Positions 54,790 through 64,000 of a DNA stretch of 64,000 nt are shown here, in pieces (the stretch's first letter is position 1; each line of letters starts with the position of its first letter). The notes under the pieces are model-generated. The model searched no databases. It was not told the DNA's origin and saw only the letters and a list, made by a program, of their open reading frames with translations. Source of the DNA: Scortum barcoo (lineage: Eukaryota; Chordata; Actinopteri; Centrarchiformes; Terapontidae). The position numbers were made by a program, and so were the translations under genes. Where the stretch lies: assembly GCA_023238725.1 (NCBI GenBank), contig CM041538.1, forward strand, positions 10,848,880 through 10,912,879, in the 5' to 3' direction.

Positions 54790-55920
54790 AGACCGTGTGT
54801 GGTAGGATTGGTGACTTGGCAGATAGAAAAGGATGTGCAGCGAGCGAGTCATGGAGAAACAACCTTCCTGAGGGCTGCCCTCGCAACCGGTTTTTGTGGT
54901 TCAAAGATTCTGGTGGCCGTCTATCACAAAGGATGTGGCTGAGTACGTCAAAGCTTGCTCTGTCTGTGCCAGGGGTAAGGCATCAAGGCAGGCCCGGATG
55001 GGGCTCCTCCAGCCACTACCGGTGCCACATAGACCTTGGTCACACATATCGCTGGACTTCATGTCATGGGTCTGCCTCCATCCCAAGGTAACACGGTAGT
55101 GCTGACGGTGGTAGACCGGTTCTCCAAAATGACACACTTCATTCCACATTCCACTACCAAAGCTAACCACAGCCAAGCAAACTGCACAAATTATGATAAA
55201 CCAAGTTTTTCGCATCCACGGTCTTCCCTGTGACATTGTCTCTGACAGGGGTCCACAGTTCATCGCAGCCTTTTGGAAGGAGTTTTGTTTTCAAGCTCCC
55301 TCCTCGGTGCCACCGTCAGCCTATCCTCCGGTTATCACCCGGAGTCCAATGGCCAGACAGAGCGGCTGAACCAGGAGCTGGAGACGTGCCTAAAATGCCT
55401 GGTGGCGCAAAACCAAACTACATGGAGTCAGCATCTCACTTGGGTGGAGTATGCCCAACAACTCCCTGCCCACTGCGGCCACCGGGTTCTCTCCGTTCCA
55501 AGTGGTTTTTGGGTACCAGCCTCCTCTCTCCCCCACCAACGAGACAGAGGTAACAGTACCTTCGGCTCACGCCATGGTGAAGAGGTGTCGGAAGATCTGG
55601 GACGCCGCACGGCGGATGCTCCTGAGGAGCCAGTCCAGGATGAAGGCTGCCGCCGACCGTCGCCGCAGACCAGCACCAGCCTACCATCCAGGCCAGAAAG
55701 TCTGGCTATCCACAAAAGACCTGCCTCTTCATGTCCACAGCCGCAAACTCGCTCCCAGGTTTGTGGGTCCTTTTCCAGTCTCAAAAATAATAAACCCTGT
55801 TTCTGTCCAGTTGAATCTCCCCAGGTCCCTGCGTGTTCACCCAACCTTCCACGTCAGCAAACTGAAGCCTTTCTGCGAGAGTCTGCTGGTGCCACCCTCC
55901 AAACCACCGCCTCCGCCTAG
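54790..55920 (+). pseudogene. Integrase domain of the gypsy element, frame-broken
   Basis: Remnants of the zinc-binding region (FWWPSITKDV, CSVCARGK; 54896-54980), then the rve core with LDFMSW, VVDRFSKMTHFIP, DIVSDRGPQF and SGYHPESNGQTERLNQ, which supply the DDE-type acids. Frame changes fall near 55075, 55190, 55300 and 55440. The C-terminal GPF-type module (FVGPFPVSKI, LRVHPTFHVSKLKP) lies at about 55755-55880. Confidence 0.85.
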
Positions 55921-56026
55921 GATGGTTGACGGGGGGCCCGCCATTCTACGCGGTAAAGAAGCTGCTGGCGGTACGCAAGAGGGGCCGGGGAAGACAGTTT
56001 CTGGTCGACTGGGATGGGGGGGGGTA
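55918..56026 (+). pseudogene. Truncated chromodomain-like tail of the gypsy polyprotein
   Basis: After the integrase, another frame encodes LLAVRKRGRGRQFLVDWD, which resembles the start of a retroelement chromodomain. It then runs into the G-run and a stop just before the 3' LTR. The domain is therefore cut to about its first half, either by deletion or because the G-run changes the frame. Confidence 0.5.
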
Positions 56027-56027
56027 A

Positions 56028-56467
56028 TGTTATGTCTCGTCAAGTTTGTTAAAGTTTCATGTCTGTCACGTTTCTATTTCCTGTTCTGGCTTGTCTGTTT
56101 TATTTTGAAATCCCTTACTTTCCTCTTGTTTCAGGTTCCTTAATTTCCTGCCTTGTGTGTTTCCCGCCTTGTGAGATTGTCTGCCCCTTGCCCTGATTGT
56201 TTCCACCTGTTTCCCATTACCTCGTGTGTGTATATATTGTCTGCGTTTCCCCTGTCTCGTTGCCAGATCGTTGTTTGTGATCCAGCGCCGAGTTCATGTT
56301 CCTGAACTAAGCAAAAGAATCAAGTCACGTCGTTTCGTTTCGAGGTCTACTACCAATTCAAGCTCTGAGGTCGTAAGATCTTTTCTGAAATAAATTCTTC
56401 TTAACCAGTCTGCTGTGTCCGCTGTCCTGCATTTGGGTTCTCCTGTTCTGTGTGTCCAGTCTTAACA
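56028..56467 (+). repeat. 3' LTR of the gypsy element
   Basis: A 440-bp LTR matching the 5' copy. Differences seen include A/G at the 12th base, single-base indels in A, T and C runs, and a 5-bp insertion (CGTTTCGAGG against CTTGG). The poly(A) signal and CTTAACA end are kept. Confidence 0.95.
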
Positions 56468-56472
56468 AACAT

Positions 56473-59310
56473 TACATTACTAACAATGTTTTTTTAACAT
56501 AGATCTCACAAAATATTAAAAGATATTCATTTAAAGGGTCTACATACAATATTAAAACATTAATATAGCAGCAAAAAAGTATTTGCTCTGTGAATATAAT
56601 ATATTGGGGTAATGATGTCCTGTTCACACTCCCTCTCTGTGTGTTGTGATCTGCTCATCTCTGTTCTTTATTTTGAACTTTAATTTACTTTGATTTACAA
56701 TTATTTTATGTTTTATTTCTGTCAAGTTTTAATGATTTACGGATTCTGAATGTCGTTTTTATCTCCATTCACCAATGCAAAAACCCCTATGTAGAGCAAC
56801 AACATAAAATGCGTACACTGATTATAATTATATGTAGCAACAAAAATCTTGACACTTTGAGATAAAACCTCCAATCACCAAAAATGTGACTCACAGAACC
56901 AGCATTTTGTTTAACTTTATTAAAGAACATTTTATCCAGTGAGCTTTTGAATCTTTTCATCCACTCAAGAGGTCACAGACTTTCCACAACTCACGGAAGA
57001 ACATGTTATCCCTCAGCTTAACTTCCAACATGAACATCCGCAAAACTGGGGTTCGGAGGTTTTCATGCAACATCAGCAGTTTTGTCGTCCTTCACTATAT
57101 TATGTCAACTGTGGGAAACACTTGATGGCATTGGTCAGAATAATCTGACCGAGGCTCTTTCAAATCAACGTGCTGGAGAGCTGCAGATGAATTTGATTTT
57201 GCTGTTTAGGCAGGAATGCGTGTTTGTCGTCATCTTTCAGTCAGAACCCATTAGCTGGGAAGCAATGAAGGAGCCAAGTCCTCCTTTAACTGTGAAGAAG
57301 ATCATCATCACAGGTCGCAGTACAAGCATTTTCTTGATTTGAAAGATAAACAGACAAATCCCAACACAGCAAAGTGGTAATATACAAATGTAATATGTAA
57401 TATAAATGTAATAATAAGTCCTTCCTGAGGTTTCTTCCATTATTTCCCCCATTACAGGATTTCCCTTTTCCAATTCAAGGGTTTAAGAACAGGGTGTCGT
57501 ATGCTGTACAGATTGTAAAGAACCTCAAGACACCTCAGATTTTGAATTGTGACACTGGGCAATAGAAATAAAACTGACTTGACTTGACTGAAAAGGAAAT
57601 CTTGTCAGTTGCTCTGAATTTAAGTCCTGCCTCTGACCAAGCACATAGCCGACAATACTTTAAGGGTTAGAGTTAGGCCACTCCTGGACATTTCCCTGTT
57701 ACCAACATTACACAGGAATCACCTTTCCACACATTAGTGGTGTCTGTCTGCCTTTCCTTTGATTATCTCAACAACCACCCATCTGATTGTCTTCACACTT
57801 GAAGGATGTATTGCTGAGGACTCAAGATAGCACGTGTGAAGTTGTTCTAAAAAGCAGTTCAAGAAAGCTTAAATCTGCAAAATCAAAGGGCACGTAATCA
57901 GGCCATTTAGAACAGGCGTGTTTTGTGTGGGCCTACTGTCTAAAAAGTCTGGATAAACAAGCCTTCTCTTTTTTAAGTTTGTGCACTTGGATGCATTTCA
58001 AAACAAAGGATAAGATCTGGCTGCGGCACTCAGCCTTAGACTGATAATGTGCTCCACTTCATTCTGCAGCATTTAAGGTAATTTTGGTTGTCATTTATTC
58101 TATGTTTATTCTATGATTATTCTCAAGAGCCGTTCGTCATAAGCCGGGCAACGGTTCAGCAGCAGGCACCAAGGTTTGTCTTGGATCAGATCAACCACGC
58201 TGTAGCTGCAGATGTTGAGGTCATGTCTACTGTATGTCTTTTCGTATAAGGGGGTTTCAACAGTTACTGACTTGCATGACAGCTTGATGACAAAGCGACC
58301 AACACATGTAAGCTAGTCACAGAGCAGGGCGACGTATCCCCCTGCCTCAACCTCTGTGAGACATGTCTGCTGACTTCTTCACTGTTGGGAAATCTCTAAC
58401 TGTGATCCCACACTTGTTGTTCTTTAAAAAAAAAAAGGAAACCCCCCCACTGCTGTGATGACAGTAATCTACATGACTTTTTACTGTCTTTGGTGTTATC
58501 CACTTATTCACTGGAATATCCTCGGGTTATTTAATTCTGCCAGCTGATTGAAATATCCTGGGTTTATTTTAGATTGACCTTAAAGAAAATTAGGCGGATT
58601 CTAGGGGAATCTGTGCCTAATCTGAGATAAAACTTTTCCTGTTCCTGGGGGATGGGGAAGGGTTCAACAAATTAGCACTGCTTCATGAGAAAATGTTTCT
58701 ACATGCAGAGAAGCCTTTGCTGACCTAACTATCATGTCATAAGTGATCTGGTCCATAAATATTTATTCCAGAAAGTGCATCACTCACATTTTGAGCTCTC
58801 TCAAGTGGAGGGCCCGGTGATTTGAGAGAGACAGCATCATGACTGAGACAGCCAGCCTCTTTCTCTGTATCCTCTTACTCTGTTGCCAATTTTCCCAGTA
58901 ACATCTCTGACTATGTATTAAGGAAAAATAGCAGTGGTGGAAGAAGTATTCAGATCATTTACATCAAGAAATAGTTTGATAGTTTCCTACTTATTTGGTT
59001 TCTTGCCAAAATTTACATGAAGCAGTGGACATGACTCTCATATGATGCTGCAGCAAACAGATGGTTTGCTTAGCTTTCCACAAAGACACATTTTTTGAAC
59101 AGCTATATTAAAAGACAAGCTGTCAACATGATGCCTGTCAGTCACGTTCAGTCGTGTGTTTGTCACGTCATCGTTTTGGCCGATGCTGGCTCAACAGGAT
59201 GCTGACTGCAGGTGAATGAATGATCACAGCTGTCATTGTTAGCAAGCATTTTCTTAATGTTAGAAATCGGACCTTTAATGGTTGCAACCAAAATTGTTAC
59301 TATTAATTGG
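56473..59310. other. Spacer between the two LTR elements
   Basis: AT-rich DNA without a recognisable gene. Small repeat fragments are present: a T/C-rich fish repeat near 58975-59090 ('ggtttcttgccaaaa', 'gcttagctttccacaaagac') and the terminus of the CAGTGGTGGAAG family near 58932-58970. An ORF at 57082-57342 matches nothing known to me. Confidence 0.5.
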
Positions 59311-59315
59311 ATGAA

Positions 59316-59792
59316 TGTTATGTGTGTATGTTACCTGTTGTTGTGTATTTCCTGTTTTATTTTGTAGTCTCGTCTTTCCTCACTGGTTTAGCACTTTACT
59401 TCCTGTCCTTTCGTGTTTCCCTCCTTTTTTGATTGCTGCTGCTCCGCCCCAATTGGTTTCACCTGTCCCCATTAGTCTCCTCACCTGTTTCCACTTCCCT
59501 TTCCTCCTGTGTATTTAAGTCAGTCCTTCTCCTTTGTTCTTTGTCGTGTCGTCTCATGTTGATCAGTTTTGTCTTTCTTGTGCTTCCCCGTGCTTCTTTT
59601 TGTGCCTTCTTGTGCTTTCTCGTGCCTTCTCGTGCCTTCTTGTGCTTCTCTGTGCTTCCCTGTGCCACCCGTGTTCCTGCCTCGTCCCTGTGTCTCCGTG
59701 TTTTACCGTGAATAAAGAGTTTACCATCTATCTGCCTCCTGCCTCGTCTGCATCTGGGTCCAACTCCACTTCACCGTGCACCTAACCTAACA
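59316..59792 (+). repeat. 5' LTR of the non-autonomous element
   Basis: A 477-bp LTR, TGTTATGTGTG...CCTAACCTAACA. It has a TATA-like GTATTTAAG near 59510-59518, AATAAA at 59711-59716, and an internal tandem array of CTTCTTGTGCTTTCTCGTGC-like units (59577-59665). The first eight bases equal those of the gypsy LTR. Confidence 0.93.
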
Positions 59793-59809
59793 GAACGACA
59801 CGACCAGAC

Positions 59810-60612
59810 ATGGACCCAGCGGACACCGTAGGAGCCCGGGAACATGGGGAGAGATCATTTCAGGTGATCAGGAGGTTTGTCCTCCTGTACCCGTGCCTGG
59901 ACCACGTGGACCGGCGGATAGGTTTGGAGGAGGTAATTGATCGCTTGGCTCGCGACTCTCGTGGCTGTTGAGAAAAGTGCCGGGCTTGTTTGAGGAACTG
60001 CTGACTGCTCTGGACACTCTACCAGCCAAGCTCCAGTTGTTTCATCTGCCACAGTCTCTTCAGCCGGTCAAGCCAAAGCCCCAACTTCAGCCTGCCAAGT
60101 CACCACCACAGCTCCATCCTGCCAAGCCGCAGTGTCAGCTCCAGCCACAGCCGCAGCCTTGGCCTGCTAGCCCTGCTAGGCCGCAGCCACAGACGCAGCC
60201 TCGGCCAGTTAGCCTACTGCCTGCACCCCAGCCTGCCTCCAAGCCAGCGGGTTTCCAGCCTGCCTCCAAGCCAGCGGGTTTCCAGCCTGCCTCCAAGCCA
60301 GCGGGTTTCCAGCCTGCCTCCAAGCCAGCGGGTTTCCAGCCTGCTTGGCCCAGCCTGTTTTCCCAGCCTCAGTGCCCAGCTCCGAGCTCCCGGGCCTTCA
60401 GCCTGCGGCCCAGCTTCCAGGAGTCTCCCAGCTCCCCTGAGCCTTCAACCCATGCGGCCCCTGCCTTCAGCCTCCCGAGCCTTCAGCTTCCGAGCCTTCA
60501 GCCTGAGCCTTCAGCCTTCAGCCTGCGGCCCAGCTTCCGAGCCCACCGCCGGCAGCCTCAGCCGCATCAAGTCCGCAAGTCCAGTCTGCAGTCCGCCTGC
60601 CGCCCATCCTAG
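59810..60612 (+). pseudogene. gag-like proline-rich ORF of the non-autonomous element
   Basis: ATG 59810 opens MDPADTVGAREHGERSF and reads 53 residues to a TGA at 59969-59971. The same domain seems to continue in another frame from 59968 (RKVPGLFEELLTALDTLPAK), then turns into Pro/Gln/Lys-rich sequence with four perfect copies of PASKPAGFQ. One frameshift thus separates the head from the body. No CCHC knuckle or capsid signature was seen. The function is unknown. Confidence 0.6.
60232..60339 (+). repeat. Four tandem copies of a 27-bp unit
   Basis: CCTGCCTCCAAGCCAGCGGG plus TTTCCAG repeats four times without interruption, encoding the 9-residue unit PASKPAGFQ in frame with the upstream ORF. 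A partial unit (CCTGCTTGG) follows. Seen directly. Confidence 0.95.
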
Positions 60613-60759
60613 CCTTCAGCTCTGCGGCCCAGCTTCTGGGCCTCCAGCCGCCGAGTCCGCAGCTTGCGCAGCGCAGCCGGCAGTCCAGCCGCCGAGTCCC
60701 CAGCTGAGTGTCCCAGAGGCTGAGCTCGAGCCAGTGAGGTCCCAGTGAGCAGAGACGAG

Positions 60760-61250
60760 CGAGCTCCCAGTGCCCCTGAGCCTCCCTCGAGCCTGAGCCT
60801 CCCAGTGAGCCTCCCAGTGCCCCCGAGACTGAGCTCGAGCCTCCCAGTGAGCGCCCCAGTGCCCCCGAGACTGAGACTGAGTCCCAGCCTCCCGAGCCTC
60901 CCAGTGAGCCCAGTGCCCCCAGTGCCCCCGAGACTGAGCTCGAGCCTCCCAGTGAGCCTCCCAGTGCCCCCGAGACTGAGAGCCCCTGAGCTTGAGCCTC
61001 CCAGTGCCCCAGAGCTTGAGCATCCCAGTGCCCCCGAGACTGAGATGCCTGAGCTTGCCCCAGTGCCCCAGAGCCTCCCAGCTTGAGCCTCCCAGTGCCC
61101 CAGAGCTCGAGCCTCCCAGTGAGCCTCCCAGTGCCCCCTGAGACTGAGCCCGAGCCTCCCAGTGAGCCTCCCAGTGCCCTCGAGACCAGAGACTGAGCTG
61201 CCCCCCCTCGAGCCTCCCAGTGAGCCTCCCAGTGCCCCGAGACGGAGCTC
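60760..61250 (+). repeat. GAGCCTCCCAGTG minisatellite
   Basis: More than fifteen irregular copies of GAGCCTCCCAGTGCCCC and CGAGACTGAG units, giving Pro/Glu/Ser-rich translations (EPPSAPE) in one frame and Gly-rich ones on the other strand. Unit lengths vary and the array slips between frames. Confidence 0.9.
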
Positions 61251-61309
61251 CCTTTCAGCCGGCCTTCCCCGCCGACACCTCTCCTGAACTGATTCGCCGT
61301 TGCCAGCCG

Positions 61310-61840
61310 CCAGAGGAGGTTCGCCACTGCCGTCGGTCTCCCGAGGGTTCTCCGGCTTCGCCTCCACCGTCCGGCCACCAGAAGGTTCTGCAGGCTTCGT
61401 CTTCGTCACCACCGGCCGGCCTCTGGAGGGTCTCACGCCACCACTCACCTGGCCGTCTCCGGTCTCGGGTTCCTGGGCCTTCCACCGCCGTCGCCTTGGA
61501 GGGTCTCCGCCTCTGCCTTCACCGCCTCCGTCGCCGCCTCAGCCAGCCGCCAGAGGCCTCGCCCGCCAGCCGCCAGAGGGTCTTCGCCGCCGCCAGCCAA
61601 CCGTAAAGGGTCTCAGGTCTCTCGCCATCGCCGCCTGGCCTCGGCCTCCCGAAGGGTTCTGCATCCGCCGCCGCCAGAGGAAAGTCTTCACCTTCGCCTG
61701 GCCGGCCACCAGAGGGTTCTCGCCGCCTGGCCGGCCTCCCGGCGAAGGGTTCTGCTTCCGCCGTCGGCCTCCCGAGGGTTCCAGCCTTCATCTCTTCGCC
61801 TCTGTCGCCGCCAGAGGGCTCCTGGCTTCAGCCAAGATCC
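61310..61840 (+). repeat. Degenerate CCAGAGGGTTCT repeat array
   Basis: About a dozen spaced copies of a GCC(G/A)CCAGAGGGTTCT-like core every 30-60 bases, separated by CGCCGCC-rich linkers. In one frame the core encodes PPEGF/PPEGS. It follows the GAGCCTCCC array and ends before the polypurine tract. Confidence 0.8.
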
Positions 61841-61999
61841 GCCTATCATCGGCCGTCACCGCCGGCGAGGGCCCAATCCCTCCTCCAGACCCCCTCCGCC
61901 CATCCCGAATCCCTCCTCCGCACGCCCTCCACCCTCCCTGCTTAGCCTTGTTGGACTTTCTGGGGGATGTCTGGAAGCCATCCCTTGAGGGGGGGGTAC

Positions 62000-62477
62000 T
62001 GTTATGTGTGTGTATGTTACCTGTTGTTGTGTATTTCCTGTTTTATTTTGTAGTCTCTCGTCTTTCCTCACTGGTTTAGCACTTTACTTCCTGTCCTTCG
62101 TGTTTCCCTCCTTTTTTGATTGCCTGCTCCGCCCCAATTGGTTTCACCTGTCCCCATTAGTCTCCTCACCTGTTTCCACTTCCCTTTCCTCCTGTGTATT
62201 TAAGTCAGTCCTTCTCCTTTGTTCTTTGTCGTGTCGTCTGCTGTTGATCAGTTTTGTCTTTCTTGTGCTTCCCCGTGCTTCTTTGTGCTTTCTTGTGCCT
62301 TCTTGTGCTTTCTCGTGCCTTCTTGTGCTTCTCTGTGCTTCCCTGTGCCACCCTGTGTTCCTGCCTCGTCCCTGTGTTCTCCGTGTTTTACCGTGAATAA
62401 AGAGTTTACCATCTATCTGCCTCCTGCCTCGTCTGCATCTGGGTCCAACTCTACTTCACCGTGCACCTAACCTAACA
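62000..62477 (+). repeat. 3' LTR of the non-autonomous element
   Basis: A 478-bp LTR nearly identical to the 5' copy. Differences are a CT insertion near 62050, changes near 62120 and 62239, a few single-base indels and small changes in the CTTCTTGTG array. It ends CCTAACA directly before ATGAA. Confidence 0.93.
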
Positions 62478-62482
62478 ATGAA

Positions 62483-64000
62483 AGTGGTCCCATCAACTTA
62501 ATTCAGTGGATTCAAAGGCTGAAACAACAACATCTGACACCAAATTGAGATATAACTAATGTATTCTTTTTAGTGCAGCCTTACAGAGCTGCTAACATTA
62601 GCAACTTTATACATAAGGGATTATGTAACATAATCGTACAGATATTACTGGAGCAAGATGTTCTTTCTCTTTCTGACAGCTTCCAAAACTGTTAGCCATC
62701 AAAATCCTTTCAAGTGCTACCTAAAGATTTATTAGTTTGTTTGCACGCACTGTTTTCTGGTCTCTCTCAACTGTCCTTCCAGCAGAGGTTTTCAGCAAAC
62801 TCAACATTTATTTGGCAGCCAGACATATTTAGGTCATCTGTTATTTTAAGAAAATGCCACCCAAGGCCTGTCCTTCAGGGAAACACATGACCTCTCACTC
62901 CTCCCCAGTGAGGGAAAGCACCATGCTGACCATCCTTCCTACTGAAGCCTCTTAAGTCTCCTACAAGAGTTCCCATGTCTTTGGGACTCCCAGCGGATGT
63001 TAATATATCACCAGTGAGTCCGTGGCCTGACCTTTGGCTCTGAGAAGTTTCAACTGTGAGCCGAGCCAAGCAGTCAGGGTCAGAGCTGAGACACACTCCC
63101 TGCAGGTGAGGTGCATTGAACATATTCTCCTCTGCCTTTTATGGAATAAAAACACAGATTCATCGCAGGACTTGCTTAAATCTGAAGGTGCTGTTTCTGT
63201 CCACTTTTTCCGACGATAATGAACGCTGATGTCTTTTTCTTCTCAAGCTGTCAAACTGATGCGGCGCACTCTTTTGCAGCAAACAAGTGCAACGGCCACC
63301 TTGTTTTCACTGCACCCTGAGCCCCCTCGGCCTTGAATTTCCAAACAGACCTCGTCATGACGGAGACGGAGCAGTCGGCTGGAAGTTGTCCTGTCCCGGG
63401 CCAAGCTGCTGTCAGGACCTGGCTTCCCTCCAACGCAAGAGGTACAAGTGCTCAGCTGCTTCTGACTGTCCGGACTGTTTCTCAGAATAAAAGTTAAGTT
63501 CAGAGTTGTGCCTCCTAACAGAAGCTGTGACCTGAGAACAACCATTCAAAGCCTGCTGAGTGCACTGTTTCTTCAGACATGGTTGGGCAGGCTAATTCAA
63601 GCCCACAATTTCTAGTAGTTACAACATTAGCTATATGTACTCAGAAAAAACACATAATTCTGTCTGATCAGAGTTTTTCAGCTGAATCGATTATTTCTTT
63701 GTTTTATTCTAACCTAATATGGCCTTATTTTTACTAAAACTTAAAAAATAGAAAGATATGTAACGTCATTTCTAAATACTACATAACTGATGGATTGAAA
63801 ACAGTTATTATGTAATGACCCAAACCATCTCGCTGTAAATAGACTGGACTGATACTGTCAGAATGGAGACTATTTCTAAATACTGTGGGTAAAGTACTGT
63901 ATGTCCCCTGGTCTGATCTGTGACAGTGAGTCTGTTAATGTCTGATGGGAAGTGATGGCAGTCTTTCCTCTACCATTATATTAAGGAGCGCGCGCACCCC
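62483..64000. other. Distal flank
   Basis: No gene or element was recognised. Short ORFs on both strands overlap each other and lack splice or homology support. The window ends in a (GC)-rich stub (GCGCGCGCAC). Confidence 0.55.

Larger units (their letters stand above)
51358..56467 (+). mobile_element. Complete but frame-broken Ty3/gypsy LTR retrotransposon
   Basis: A 5,110-bp element flanked by the perfect 5-bp duplication AACAT (51353-51357 and 56468-56472). The two LTRs begin TGTTATGT and end CTTAACA. Domain order is gag, protease, reverse transcriptase, RNase H, integrase, which is the Ty3/gypsy order. The polyprotein is split over at least eight frame changes, so this copy is not coding-competent as assembled. 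The two LTRs differ by only a handful of substitutions plus several short indels, so insertion was fairly recent. A G-run polypurine tract (about 56016-56024) precedes the 3' LTR. Confidence 0.95.
59316..62477 (+). mobile_element. Non-autonomous LTR element with repeat-filled interior and no pol
   Basis: A 3,162-bp element with LTRs 59316-59792 and 62000-62477 and a perfect 5-bp duplication ATGAA (59311-59315 and 62478-62482). The interior (59793-61999) has no protease, RT, RNase H or integrase motif in any frame. It starts with the leader and ATGGACCCAGCGGAC of the gypsy copy at 51.8 kb, then a short gag-like ORF, then proline-rich tandem repeats. A G-run polypurine tract (61989-61996) precedes the 3' LTR. 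Presumably it is mobilised in trans by a gypsy relative. Confidence 0.88.

Noticed and set aside
60518..61448. Long Gly/Arg-rich minus-strand ORFs (up to 286 aa) in the repeat-filled LTR element
   Set aside because: They are reverse-frame readings of GC-rich tandem repeats without stops. Composition alone explains the length and no domain is visible.

Overview
The window reads as teleost fish genomic DNA. It is AT-rich and intron-rich, with CpG-rich first exons, (CA)n and (GATA)n microsatellites, dispersed fish-type repeats and LTR retrotransposons. Five protein-coding genes can be recognised by protein similarity and rebuilt exon by exon with GT-AG junctions: tmem38a (-), smim7 (+), med26 (+), slc35e1 (+) and an EP4-type prostaglandin E receptor (-). 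The first four keep the neighbourhood that I recall from human 19p13.11 (SLC35E1-MED26-SMIM7-TMEM38A), with tmem38a and smim7 head to head.

Layout. 1-5.2 kb is intergenic, with repeat debris. 5.2-14.6 kb is tmem38a (6 coding exons, minus). 14.6-16.0 kb is the shared tmem38a/smim7 upstream region. 16.0-18.7 kb is smim7 (5 small exons). 20.2-24.2 kb is med26 (3 exons; most of the protein lies in the last one). 25.74-26.06 kb holds a probable solo LTR. 26.4-33.3 kb is slc35e1 (6 coding exons), followed by a long AT-rich stretch that probably includes its 3' UTR. 38.9-39.8 kb holds a probable non-autonomous hAT-like element with an 8-bp target-site duplication (TSD). 40.2-42.3 kb is the EP4-like receptor. 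From 42.6 kb on the window is gene-poor and repeat-rich: a recent 530-bp tandem duplication (47.7-48.8 kb), a complete but frame-broken Ty3/gypsy element (51.36-56.47 kb, TSD AACAT), and a 3.16-kb LTR element with no pol whose interior is proline-rich tandem repeats (59.32-62.48 kb, TSD ATGAA). The two LTR elements share their leader and the first codons of their gag-like ORFs.

Roles. The genes are not an operon or pathway. They are a TRIC-A cation channel of muscle SR/ER, a small conserved membrane protein, a Mediator subunit, a nucleotide-sugar-transporter-like protein and a GPCR. The points most worth a second look are the pol-less repeat-filled LTR element, two uncompensated 1-bp insertions in slc35e1 exon 5 (probably assembly errors, matching the indel-type breaks in the young gypsy copy), three long perfect hairpins, and an orphan exon-like ORF at 37.8 kb.
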